Source: Zhengitettix transpicula
Taxonomy: Eukaryota; Arthropoda; Insecta; Orthoptera; Tetrigidae
NCBI GenBank assembly: GCA_037074705.1
Contig: CM073590.1
Span: 207,992,746 to 208,056,745 of the forward strand
DNA: 64,000 bases
Direction of reading: 5' to 3'
The translations under genes and the position numbers were made by a program. The notes below the pieces were generated by a model. It worked only from the letters and a program-made list of their open reading frames with translations, did no database searches and had not been told where the DNA came from. Numbering within the stretch: position 1 is the first letter of the stretch; every line of letters begins with the position of its first letter. Shown here piece by piece: positions 11,319-24,100 of the stretch.

Positions 11319-11771
11319 GAGATACGAAGGGGCTACCTTTGGGTATGCCTTTTCCTCTCCGTTTTTGAACTAAGGTTCCCACAAGCCGAAGCACCTCGGC
11401 CTGTTCTGAGAGGTGTATGTTCCGGGGTCACAGACCTTGGGCATTCGGTAAGAGTAAGGGTAAACTGGTCGAGACACGGAGAAGGGAATGCTGCGTCCCC
11501 ACAGCAAACTCCTCTCCCGCTATCGGAAGGGCGTGGGACACGTACCCAATGCCCGACCTACCTGATGCAGGTTTTTCTAGGGTTTTCCCTGCATTACTTT
11601 TAGGCGAATGCCAGATAGGATCCTTAAAATATAGCCCGGGGACCCTAGTTAACTCTTGGTTTCCTACCTCTACCCTTCCGCATCCCCCCTTTCAAATCCC
11701 TTCCTATGCTATTAAAGGACAGTTGCGCAACGTGGATTACCCTCATGTAGCCTGTTGCCCTAAAAAAAAAC
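11319..11771 (+). repeat. A-tailed GC-rich repeat, copy 1 of a tandem pair
   Basis: Begins AGGAGAGATACGAAGGGGCT and ends GTAGCCTGTTGCCCT plus an A-run. About 45 bases are missing after CGGTAAGAG relative to the next copy. It sits head to tail with the copy at 11801, about 30 nt apart. Confidence 0.8.
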
Positions 11772-11800
11772 CATAGATGGAGGAGGCAGAAACTTGTAGG

Positions 11801-12298
11801 AGAGATACGAAGGGGCTACCTTTCGGGATGCCTTTTCCTCTCCGTTTTTGAACCAAGGTTCCCACAAGCCGAGGCACCTCGGCCTGTTCTGAGAGGTGTA
11901 TGTTCCGGGGTCACTGACCTTGGGCATACGGTAAGAGTTGTCCGCTATTCCCATTGGAATAGTCGGCCAGCTGCCTCATAAACTGGTCGAGGCATGGAGA
12001 AGGGAATGCTGCGTCCCCACAGCAAACTCCTCTCTCGCTATCGGAAGGGCGTGGGACAAGTACCCAATGCCCGACCTACATGATGCAGGTTTTTCTAGGG
12101 TTTTCACTGCATTTCTTTAGGCGAATGCCGGGTAGGATCCTTAAAATATAGCCCGGGGGCCCAAGTTAACACTTGGCTACCTTACTCTACCCTTCCGCAT
12201 CCCCCCTTTCAAATTCCTTCCTATGCTATTAAAGGGCAGTTGCCCAACGTGAATTACCGTCATGTAGACTGTTGCCCTAAAAAAAACAAAAAAAACAG
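11801..12298 (+). repeat. A-tailed GC-rich repeat, full-length reference copy
   Basis: The most complete unit in the window: ~470 nt from AGGAGAGATACGAAGGGGCT to GTAGACTGTTGCCCT and an A-rich tail. I used it to judge truncation of the other copies. GTATGTTCCGGGGTC in its 5' part weakly resembles a pol III B box; the family remains unclassified. Confidence 0.8.
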
Positions 12299-14514
12299 AA
12301 AATATATTGCTATTTTAAGGAAAATTCATTAAATATGCAAGCAAAACATTGGATCTATTAATAAGCAGACATAAGAACTATTATAAAAATAAGTAATATG
12401 ATTTTCAGTGTGTTTCTCATTAAATAATGAGGTTCGATTCACGGTCCGATCGACAGTTTTCCATCCATATTCCTTAATTAAAAATTTAACTATGATTTAA
12501 GGCTTGAATGAATCATGGTGGATTTCTTTGAATTATATAATTTTAAACTTTTGCTACAGATTTTTCGTTAGTTCACAGAAATCTGCTTTGTTTTTTATTT
12601 TGTGAAAATTTGTTCTGGTCCGTACGAAAAATAAAAATTACACTTGCACGCTGCGTCCCGATTTGAAATTGATACAACTACGTGAAGGAGAGTTATTTTT
12701 ATATCATTACCATTACTTTTTAGAAAACGACATTTTTAATATTGATATTTATCTGACTGCAACACAATAAATAGATATATAAGAATATTCAAGACTATTG
12801 AAGAAATTTCTTAAATTATATTGCTGTAATTGTATTTATTACATTGTCAAATAACCATTTATTATTCGAACTTCACTATGTATTTCGTAGAATTACGTTT
12901 TTCGATAGTAACGAGCACTTTCTTGTCAATACGTCATTAAATTTGTAAATAATTAAAAAATTTCAGAGGTGACTTGAATTAAGTTTGTTCAAGAAACAGA
13001 TACTTTCGCTCGATCCCCACATTCCTTTCCCAGTCCAAAATTTCCGCTTAATATCGTTTATTATTTAATTTTAGAGGAGATGCATCATCCATAATCAATA
13101 AAAAATAAGTTTAAGAACATTTTATTTGTATGCTTTCACTTTTCTGAGATCTAACCATGATACTTCCGACAAGTTTGTTGGTAACGAACGACCTTGTAGT
13201 TTGTAGGAAAAGGTTTCTTGCTCAAGGACGTACGTAGGTCTCATAATTGATCTTAATTATATTACCATGAAGACATGCTTCCAAAATTTCCAAAGTACGT
13301 GTCATATAGAATACAAGAATGGTATTTTCCTGCTATTATAAAAGGGCAATTAACCAAAGCTGACCTGACTGTGCTCCTCATGACCTTAGTTTCCCCATTT
13401 TAAGGAATCATACGAAATCTTAAATTCGGTGTCAATATTTAAAGCTACGGATAAGGATATTAAAGTATCACTACATCGAGAAAAGCAATAAATTATTAAG
13501 GAAATACAGGAAAAACCTCACTGTTGGAAATAAGCACGTTCTTGGAAAAGCACAAAGCACGTTTGTAACCTGTTACTCTAAAATAAAATTAAAAAGGGAA
13601 CATTTATCATTAAGTTATGCTGTAAGTTTTTTTTACAATTATACTTTACGCTTCAAATTGCAATGTGGAAACATTGACACCGAACGGTAGCTGCAAATAA
13701 TGGAATGCGCCCATTTCAACAGCTAAATATTTACACGAGACTCACATTTGCAGCAGGAGAAGAATGTTAGATTACTAGAACTAGAAACAAGTTTTCCCGA
13801 ACTTGTTTAGTCTTTTATATAGCAATGCGCCTGTTAAAATCCTTAGTAGTGTCGTAATTGGAACGCGGAAGATGCCATAGCTGATCTTTAATTGGTCAAA
13901 ATTCTCCACACCAAAGAACATACATCTAGTGAACTGCGAGCTGCAGTATAACTAATTATAGACAAAGACAGATTACCCTATATAGCAGAGCAGGCAGCTT
14001 CCTGTGTAGGAAGAAAAACAAACAGCACTAAATCTGAACGTGTTCCTCCTGTCAATGTTTGTCTCTCAGAATCACATTCTCCCCACGTTCCGTAAACACC
14101 AAAGACGCTTTTCGTTTAGAGAACTGTATCCCTAGAGAATATCGACATTATTATAAATTCAGATGAACATATTTATAATTTCAACGTAAAATCTGACAGT
14201 ACTGTGGTGTTGAATTTTCTCAGGATAATTACAAAATATGGGATGTAAATAGACAAATGTGTCATAGTAGTACATATGCTGGTCTTTTGCTCTATGTAGC
14301 TTCTCACAATCAAGACAAATTCCACATTGTGCATGTTCTTACTTTTATAAGAAGTTTGGTCCATATTTTTAAAAGTCTTAAGTTTCCTGATATATTTGAG
14401 CTACTCACTTTCCTTTATCACTATGCTCCATTCGTAACAAGATTAGTGTGTTTTTTCTCCAAAATGAATTTTTTAAAAACTGATTATTGAATAGCAGTTT
14501 AAGTGTTATTTTTC
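12299..14514. other. Stretch without recognised genes
   Basis: AT-rich. A faint relic of the A-tailed repeat 3' end is visible around 13325-13400 and 13560-13590. I recognise no protein; the 77-codon frame at 14257 and the 63-codon frame at 14173 match nothing I know. Confidence 0.5.
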
Positions 14515-14521
14515 TTTATAA

Positions 14522-14772
14522 GCACATATATATACACACACACAATGTTAGGAACTAATATGGTGACTAAATCACATTCGATCTTGGATAGTGAGGAAGG
14601 ATGTGAATTTATATGTTCAGGCATAGAGTCATGTACAAAGAAAAGCATATGTTCAAAGCAGGGAGAAGGAAGGAAGAGGAAGGAAAGACAGAAAATATCT
14701 GACCTAGGCAGGATTTGAACGTGCATGATCAGCTCAGTACAAAGACGCCTTAACCATCTCGACCACCAGGAC
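14522..14772 (-). repeat. tRNA-derived SINE (left, minus strand)
   Basis: The minus strand starts with a tRNA-Ser-like head: GGTCGAGATGGTTAAGGCGT fits an A box with the serine-tRNA D-arm, and CGTTCAAATCC fits a B box. A ~180-nt unrelated body then runs to 14522. The same body follows the right-hand copy. High-copy SINEs of this layout are transcribed by RNA polymerase III. Confidence 0.7.
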
Positions 14773-14814
14773 AAGTTCCAGACCAGGCAAATATAGACAG
14801 TCTTAATATGGATA

Positions 14815-15102
14815 AATGGCCTAGACGGTTAAGACGTCTGTGTACTCAGCAGATCATGCAGGTTTAAGTCCTGCCTAGGTCAAATATTTTCAGTCTTTCC
14901 TTCTTTTCTGTGCTTTGAACATATGCTTTTCTTGGTTCGTGATTCTATTCCAGAGAATATGAATTTTCATAAATCGTAATCCTCCTATTTATTTCTATCC
15001 TTCCTCACTATCCAAGATCGAATGTGACTTTGTCACCAAATTAGTTCCTAACATTGAATTTATTCCTTAATGGATATTCCTAATATTGTGTGTATATATA
15101 TG
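14815..15102 (+). repeat. tRNA-derived SINE (right, plus strand)
   Basis: The head at 14818-14881 folds with a 7-bp acceptor-like stem (GGCCTAG/CTAGGTC) and a perfect T arm (GCAGG TTTAAGT CCTGC). At 64 nt it is shorter than a true tRNA. The body matches the left copy (GAACATATGCTTTTCTTG and CCTTCCTCACTATCCAAGAT blocks). The two heads face each other across ~45 nt. Confidence 0.7.
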
Positions 15103-15434
15103 GGTCACAAGAAATGGCTAGTCTTGCCAAGATACCTTACCCCAATGCCCTGATATTGTACTGGGGGTAGGCGGGATCTCAGTTTAACACGAACTTTTGT
15201 TACGGCAAGCTATTATGAAAACATTGGCACATGGAAATATAGTGTGTTCAGTTAATGTTTTTAAGAATGGTAGTGTCTGTTGAAAATGAAAGTTAATGTT
15301 GTGAGTGAGTGTTAATTCAAAATGATTACATTTCCTTATGATTTTCTGCTGTTAGGTCTAAAAATAACAAATTCAGTCAGTACATCCTTATTTAAACAAA
15401 GATTCTTGACACAGCAATGTGTTTAAGATTGAAA

Positions 15435-15615
15435 TTTATTGGTATCATGTATGTATAAAGAGTTCTCGGGTTTACTGTCAGGGAACGTGATTTGAGTACA
15501 ACGTTTCCATGGCTGACACCGCCATCTTCGTCAAGTGAACAGTTCACCTGACGAAGATGGCAAGAACTCTTTATACATAATATACATCGGGAAAACTTAC
15601 ACTCTTTATGGTATC
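15435..15615. repeat. Inverted repeat with hammerhead-like motif
   Basis: TGTATAAAGAGTTCT (about 15450) is mirrored by AGAACTCTTTATACA (about 15584). The minus strand at 15503-15534 reads TTGACGA, a perfect 5-bp stem (ATGGC/GCCAT) and GAAACGTTG. The first base of the catalytic box is T instead of C. The plus-strand arm keeps CCTGACGAAGATGGC but has lost its second half. Confidence 0.5.
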
Positions 15616-15710
15616 AATGTAAGTACATTAATAATTTATAAAATGCAGTAATTTTAGTGCCTCAAGCCTTGCATCTTAGAGAACATCAAAATCACACCGA
15701 TTTCTATGGT

Positions 15711-15808
15711 ATTGTGTAGAATATGGTACACTAGTATGTTAAATAATCTATATAAATAAATTGTGTAGAATATGGTACACTAGTATGTTAAATAATCTAT
15801 ATAAATAA
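15711..15808. repeat. Tandem duplication, 49 nt x 2
   Basis: ATTGTGTAGAATATGGTACA and the next 29 bases are repeated immediately without visible change, so the duplication is recent. Confidence 0.9.
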
Positions 15809-18088
15809 AATTATACGCTTGCTTATACATTGCTTAGAATTTTAATATATCTTTACATTTAATACATTCTGTCATTGTTTTGTAGAGGTGTAAAAAGGTT
15901 CATAATAAAAGGTAAATATTCCAAAACCTTATTTTAACAGCTTGGACGCAATTTGAGTAAATCGCTAAAACTGCAGAATGGGTTTTCTGTGAAGTGGTAA
16001 ATAACTTTGAGACTGTCTTAATTTGTCATACACAATTTAAAAATTTGAAAACCTACCATTTATTTTCCCAATTTACTTTTCTTTTTATAGAACATTGGTA
16101 GATAAACAAAATCTTTCGTTGTCAAAAAAAATATAAGAAGATTGTCTTCCATTAAAATGTAACACAAGGCATTTAAAAAATCGGTACTGGAACAATGAGT
16201 TATAAGTAACATGTTTAAACAAAAAGATAGATATAAGCCATATCCTATCAATAGTATAGATAAATCTTTGTGTCAAAAGTTCACCCTAATGTTAGCATTG
16301 TTTTCATTCCTATATGAATGATGGGAAAACAGCAACTTGTCAAGTAAAATGAAACGCAAGAAATTCAAAGCTACAATATACCCTCATGTTATTGAATTAA
16401 TTTTTTTAGGCAAAAGAAAAAATTGCTTCCCTATAAATATATTGCAAAATATTAAGATACACTTTGCTTAGCATTTTAAAACCATTTTTATTTCACTTTG
16501 TAAATGTAAATTATATAAAACAAATCATACATAGCAATATTGTTATTCAAACAGAAAATAGAAGTTATCACAATATTTTTATGTAAACAGAATAAGCATA
16601 CATTATGGCATGATAAAAATGAGTTAAATGTAATTCAGATATTGGCCTCAGATAATTACACTTTGTTTAACACAGTTCTCGTTTCACACATATCACATAA
16701 GTCTAAAGGCACACATTACACGTCTACATCCTTAATATACAGCTTCATTAGAAATTCAATATAAAACTGTGCTGCAATGTGCTAGTTCACTGAAAGATTT
16801 ATACTAAACCTTTCGTCATAATACGTTAAATAAATATATACAAATATTATACACAACATATTCCATTTCAAAGTTGAACATGTTTTCTTTTTATAAATTC
16901 TCTCTTTTTAGGCAGTGCAAGAATTTAACAATTCATTCAAAATATGTACACACTCATTTTCTTAGCCTTCTTCTGGTTCAAAATATTTTATTACAAAGAG
17001 AATTTTTTTGTTGAACAGTAATTCAAATATAAATATCATTAGAAGAAATACAACCTGTTTGTTAGGATATTAAATTATAAATCTAGATAAAAATATTTTA
17101 AATTAAAAGAAGGAAGGCACTTAAGTTGAGAGATAGTTATGCGACTTTTTTCCAACAAAATTTAACACACAGTGTAAAAAGTTCACAAGTAAAATTTTGT
17201 AAAAACATTAACACACAATTTTAACAAGTTTCTAAACACAAAAAGAGCTGCACAAGTCACAAGTGTGTTATTTTAACAAGTAAGCATATTTTTATTTTAT
17301 GTAATATATTTAATGTTCTCTACATAAAATAGACCTTGGTAAATTACAAAATATTTATTACATAAAAAAATTGTCTGAAGTTTTATACTTAAACAGGTCG
17401 AGCATTTGTTGTGTTTTATAAAGATAAATGTTTGTTTAGCTTATACATTTCATATCATAAAAATAGATAAATCAGCAAAAATTGTATACAAGGCACTTTA
17501 TTATGAAATCACTGTATGTTTAATAGCAAGAGATATAAGTTGATATTTGTATGTGTAAAAAATTATTTTTGCTTATAAGCTAAAGCACATTTTTATAAAG
17601 AAAAACACAAATAAAAGGCAGAAAATATAGAAATTTTGCAGAACAGTCTAAAAATACTACATTTTTTTAAAAAAATAGCTGCAACATAGTTTATAAATAC
17701 AAACATTTATTAAAGAATTAAAAAAATTATTTTAATAGTAGCTGCTAGCAGCATATATTCTTAACCATCTTCCCCAAGATATTATTCCATAACATTATTT
17801 TGGAAGGGAATGACAGTTGACCTGAATTAAAGATCATGTTCATTTCACAGAAATGATTTTTATTTTAAAAAAATTGCTTTGATTTATGCAAGATATTAAT
17901 TGTAAATTATACAAAAAATATTTTGTTTGTAGACTGATAAATTGTGGATGGCAATATACTTGTTGGAAGACTATTGGGAAAAAAAGTATTTTTAAAAAAT
18001 CAGATATGTTCTGCTGTATTAAGTATAACACACATGGTGTGATAACCTTAAAACAAGTTTATTTTAACTGTTTAAATTCTTTAACACA
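15809..18088 (-). other. AT-rich region downstream of integrin beta, probable 3' UTR in part
   Basis: No coding frame is recognised. It lies directly after the integrin stop codon on the same strand and contains many reverse-complement AATAAA signals (TTTATT), so the true cleavage site cannot be chosen by eye. Confidence 0.4.
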
Positions 18089-18154
18089 TCACTTTCCTGC
18101 ATATGTAGGATTCTTGAATGTAGAAGTAGCTTGTTTGTAAATAGGGTTCTCACC
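18089..18154 (-). CDS. mys: Integrin beta last coding exon with NPxY motifs
   Basis: Acceptor TTTCAG|GGT. Encodes [20 protein letters not shown], then K and TGA. NPIY and NPTY are the two phosphotyrosine-binding-type motifs that bind talin and kindlin in integrin tails. Frame closes at 18089. Confidence 0.95.
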   Translation of the reverse strand, partial: GENPIYKQATSTFKNPTYAGK

Positions 18155-21100
18155 CTGAAATAGAAAAATTAGTAATTAACATAAATATTACAAGGATGAA
18201 ATTCTATAAACCAACTTGAACTCAAATTAAACAAAAGAAACAAATGAAAAGAATTTCCTTTCTATTAAAATGACTAGAACAAGTACTGACCGTATCCCAC
18301 TTCGCCATCATTCTTTCCTTTTCAAATTTAGCAAATTCACGTCTATCGTGTATTGTTGTTAGAAGCTTCCACAGGAACAAGAATGCTAAGCCAATCAACA
18401 CTATTGCTGCTATGACTCCTAGCACTATGCCTGGAAACAATGCAAGTGTTAATGAAATAGAATTCAAAACTGTTTGAATATAACAGAAACTTGTGAAGTA
18501 TGTAAAAGTAAACATAATTGCATGACATGATAATGTAAACAAAAAAAAATTGGTTTCTAAGTTCAGAAGTTTTGTTATATACATAACAAGAAAATATTTA
18601 TCTAGATATTTTTTTCAATCTATTTGTATAAATTCATACAGAATTAATGACTAATAATGTTTTATTATACTAATGTGAAACTTTTTTTACCTAATATGTA
18701 TACTTCTGGTGGGCAGTCTAATTTTTCTTGAGCTCGTACAATGATGTGCCCAGTTTCATTATATGTATAGGCATAAGCAAATTTACAGTTATCTTCATCA
18801 ATGTAAAAGCAGTACTGTTCTCCATTTTCTTCATCAGCTTCATTAAAAAGAAAGCAATTTGAAATATAACAATTTAACTACGTTAACTGAAAGTAATACA
18901 GAATGTAATAAAAAGTGCAGTATATTAATAATAAAAGAATCACCTTTCACATAGTCTACAGGAATGGGAACAAATGTGCAATTGGCACATCCCTCCTCTG
19001 AAAGACTGCCTTTTTGATACATCTGACACTGAACACAATCTTTGAATTCAGCACAATGTGCAGTAAGTCCCTGAAAAAAAAAAGACCACATGCAATTACG
19101 ATTTGTTAATTGAAATTAGTATTTTAATTAAATAAAAATATGATAATACTTAATTATAATTAACTATATAATTTTAATCTCTTCAGGGACATTTATGTAT
19201 GTGAAAACATGTTCCTCCACCCGCACACCTAAAGGTATTCGTCTCCCATGGCGAACGGGGTTTAAATTATACACCAAAATATCTGGAGAAATGCTATTTA
19301 TCTCATGAGCGTAAAAAATTTCTTTTCACATAATTTATTGGCAGTTTTCAAATTGTTTTTGTGTAATGCCCCTACACACACTCTAAGTGTGCTTTTATCC
19401 GATACAGAACAGGATACAAATTATACACACAAATCATTTAGGAGAAATACTATGAATCTCATTGACTCTGCAAAATATTTAATCACCACAAATATAGGCA
19501 GTTTTAGCTTGTTTGTAAATTTCCACCCTCACCCCAGGGGTGGGTAGTTGTATCTCATCCCCATGGTGTTTGTTTACAGTTCCACAGGAACACATGTACA
19601 ATATTTGGTTGAAATTGCTCTATGCGTTTAGATTTGTATATGGAACACACACAAATATGTACACACATTCAGCCAATTTTATTTATAAGAATAAGATTGA
19701 GTTAAATCTTTTGTTTCTAGCTACAAATCTATTTCTGTGAGGAAAAATATGCAGAGACTAGTTAGTATGCAGCTGAATTGAAGTGTATAAATTGCAACAG
19801 TGCCACGAATCTGGCAAATTCTTACTAATGCTCAAAATTCCTTATCACAAATCTCACAATGCCAGAAAGATCTAATATAATTTTGTTCTGTTCATTTTCA
19901 GTCATTCTGTAAACACAATTGAGAGGCAATGATAATTCTATCAAAATAAAGGGTGATATTAATTCTGTGAGAAGAAAGATTTTTTTTTGCAGGGTGAGTT
20001 GTGTTCTGGTAAATATATTTGCATCATGATAAGAATATTATTGTAACTAAAGCTATCAGATTCATGAATCAATTATATTTATTCACTGCTGGCCAATAAT
20101 TTAGAAAAAATAATTTAAAATGTAACATTGGTCCAATAAAAATGGATATAATGATTAATGAGATATTCATACAGCTTTAAATGTAAAATCTTATAACAAA
20201 ATTTATTATATTTTGTTAATTTAATATTTTAGACATTTTTTATAACTTAATAAGAGTCATGAAAGTTAAAACTTTATAGTATTATTAAGAGATACAGGCA
20301 ACAATACATTCCTTTCAGCCACACTTCATTTCAGTTGCAACAGGCAAGGTAGAAAATCTTTGCCTCTAAAATTTTTGTATACATTGAATTGTAAGTAACT
20401 TATATTAATTAAATTATTTTGTAATTATTCTTAAAAAACTTTATGTACCTATGTTATTAATTTCTAAATTGATAAACCTGAAGATGTCCTTAACAAGGAC
20501 AAAACATCAGGATATTTAATTTTTTGTTAATAAACCATTTTTGACACAAGGTCATTTATTTATTCATAACACAATATAAGCCTTTATTGACCTGTCAAAT
20601 CACAAAATTTTCAGGGATTAATGCATCCGTCTGTAAATACATCAAAGCAGCTTTTGTTTGATATAAAATATATATTCATCTGGTAATCATCTGGACAATT
20701 TTATAGGTTAATAAAGGCTTATATTGTATTAAAAATTATATATTGGGAAAGAAAACATCAGGGAAATGCTGTATCTCTTTATATATATATTAGGAATCAC
20801 TTAAAAATATTACAAAATGAACAAATGAGAAAATTAAAAGATCATTGGTATTTGATATGAATACTTATTGCTAATCTAACTCCTCAAATTCAGTATCAAA
20901 CAACTAATTATACACAAAATATTTTATAAAATTATACACAAGATCTTTACATTAAAATTGTTTATTTTAAAATATTCATTCGTCTGATGGTATAATTTTT
21001 CTATTCACCTTCAAATTAGCACAGTTATATCTTTAAAAGTACTTACAGGGGCTCTTTCACAGAAATTTCCAGCATAGACACCAGAATCATCTTGATCGCA

Positions 21101-24100
21101 TTCACAAGCTCCACATTCACATATACCATGACCAGAACATACCAGGCCATTAACTGGTGATATACAAGTATCATTTGTGTCTCTACAGTCACATGCTACG
21201 CCACTCCAACCTGGCTCACATTTACATTTTCCACACACACAAGTGCCATGAGAGCTCCCAGAACATAATTCACCATTGGAATAGTCACAAGAGAAATTAT
21301 CACATTCACAGTAAGTGCCTGATATGACCTGCAAATAAAGGCATATTGAAAGAATTATATAATCGATTGAATACAAGATAGTAGAGAGATAAAGTTACAA
21401 AATTCTGTCAGCATAAATGAAAATTAGATAATTTATATGTAATGTTAAAAAAAAAAGAAACATTTATTTTTGATATACCTCTTTTAAGTTGCCACGTGTC
21501 TCACATTCACATACTCCACATACACAATTTCCTCTTCCAGAACAATCAACAGTTGATGTATTGTCTGGTCTACATGTATTTAATCCTTCAAACTCTTTGC
21601 CACCACTATCACTGCTGCACTCACATTTGCGGCCAAAGTGTTGACTGTCACATTTGCATATCCCACACATGTACGTTCCTGCTTCAGTACACTCTGTAGC
21701 ATTAAGCTTGTATGTCTGAAAGCAAAAGCAAGATAGATATATTTTCAGTATATGTTTCATGACAAAATCTCTAATTTAATAGTAAATCTGATGACAGTTT
21801 TGCCATTCTCATACTAATAATTCCTAAATAAAATTCTATAAATTGGATACACAATAATTGTTACAAAATACTGAAATTATTAATATAAAATGGATAGGGC
21901 CAAAAGTATAAAAATACAAGAACGTATTGTATTTAATTTATTGTATAGACAAGTGAATACTGAAAATTTGAAAACTTATTGTGTATCTGAATCCAAATAA
22001 ATAAATTTATAATGACAAATTAAAATGTTTTGATTCCTACACTGTGGTTAGGCCGTTCACATGGACAATCACAAAGCATGGTCAGCTCCACTATCAATGA
22101 TTCACTAATTCCCACAGGATAGATTTGGAAAATTTGTTCCCATTCCTTACGATTCTTTGGACAGCTTGTCACTTCAATTTCAGCTTCAAATTTAACATTT
22201 GAACCTACTTTCAAGCCATCACATTTATTAGTCTGTTTCATAGCTCCACCAGTGAGACCACTGGTGTAGTATGTTACTCTTACAGCACTGCTAGAGTTGT
22301 CTTTCATTTCCACTGAAGATGATATTTTCTGAAAAGATAGTTTAAATGTGAACATGATTATGGAACTATAACTGCATTAGAAAACTTGAAGCAAAGTATA
22401 TTTTATTTTACTCTATGATAGTCCTATTATCAATTAAAATATAGTAAATCACATATTTACACACAAAATAAATGTGAAGAATGGGCTAATTGTGAACAGC
22501 ATTAATATGGCTGTCTCTGATTTCAAAAAAATTCATAAATATCAAAAATTTATAGTATTATTTTATTTAAAAATAAATATTAGCAGAGTTTTGAATCTAT
22601 TATGACATTTATCTGTACAATTCTGTACAATTAAAAGTTTAATAGATAGTAATTTGAAAAAATAAGAGTGGGGAAGGGGAAGGAGGTAAATAAGAACATT
22701 CAAAAATTTAAGAGAAAAAATATGAATTTGATGGAGCCCTAAAATAAGAAACAGAAATAAATACTAAAGAAAAAAGAATAATCTCCAGTTTTTCATTATG
22801 TACACCAATTTCCCAAATATATTCCACTAAATACTTAAAGATGTATAATTTTCTTTTGCAATTCATGACAGACATTCAAAAAACATTTATTTTAGAATTA
22901 TAAAATATAATAAAATTTAGCACTTACATCATATTGATCCTTAACAAGATCCACAACATTTGAAGAGTCTGCTGAGAGTTTTCCTGAAGATGCACCTTCA
23001 ACATGAGCTCGAAGCTTATCATAGACAATAAATTGTTCAGCAGTCACAGCAAATATAACATGAATAGAATTTTCTTTCACTTTTAAATTAATCTGAGAAA
23101 TTGATGGGTAGTCTTGTTCTTCGGAATGTGTATACAAACCAGTTCTATCCAAGTGACAGTCTCCATCATTTGGTTTGATTATGCCACCAAGCTAAAGAAA
23201 ATAAAAATAAAATCTCTAGAACTATCCACAATAGATTAAGATAAAAACACAATTTTAATAAATTGTTATTAATTTTTGTTCAAATAAAGTATTTTTACTT
23301 AAATTCACTTAGCAAATTGCAATATATCAGCATTTGATCAAGCTTTTAAAACTTGAATAGGACCATATATACATAGTTATTAAATTTTCAACACCAAGAT
23401 ATTGGTATCATGTTGGAAATAAAATTTTAAAAAAATTTGGTTCTCACAAACATATTATGCAAACTTTAATAATTAATTTGCACAGAAATTTCCACATTCA
23501 AAATTTACAGACTTAGAAGTGAATAATTTAGGCTTGTTTCACATTTAGTCCTCTGGTACTTTTAATAAACAATTTTTGAAGTGCATATAACTATGTATAA
23601 CTTGTTTATTTCACTAATTAATAAATGGTCTCAAGCACATACAAATTCAAGTCCAAATGAAGAATTCTCAAGCAATAAAAGGTTAAAATAAACATGATTT
23701 AAACACTTATTTTAAATAAACGTTATAATTTGAATAATATTTAATTTATTGGATACCCATGGATTTCGGGTGAACCTCGATATTGAACAACATACATCTA
23801 TTTTATTACCTATAGCTTATTGTTATTTAAACTGCAAATACACATTGGAGAATAATGAATAATGTGGCAAAAGCCACGACAATCGTGTAACATTTTATTT
23901 CTCTGTTATCAGCAGAATATAGACTTGGAAGTGCATGATAAATAACACCGACTGGTCAACAATATTCTGTTCTTAATATCAAAGTGAAATTAAATAAAGT
24001 TTCAATTAATACTAAGATCTAAACTCATTAATTATTTTTAGATTATGAAGAAACAAAACAAATAAAACATTTAATTGTGTGTTTATTGGACTTGTACATG

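Noticed and set aside
14818..14881. Functional tRNA gene
   Set aside because: Only 64 nt, poor D arm, and followed by a SINE body shared with a second copy; better explained as a SINE head.
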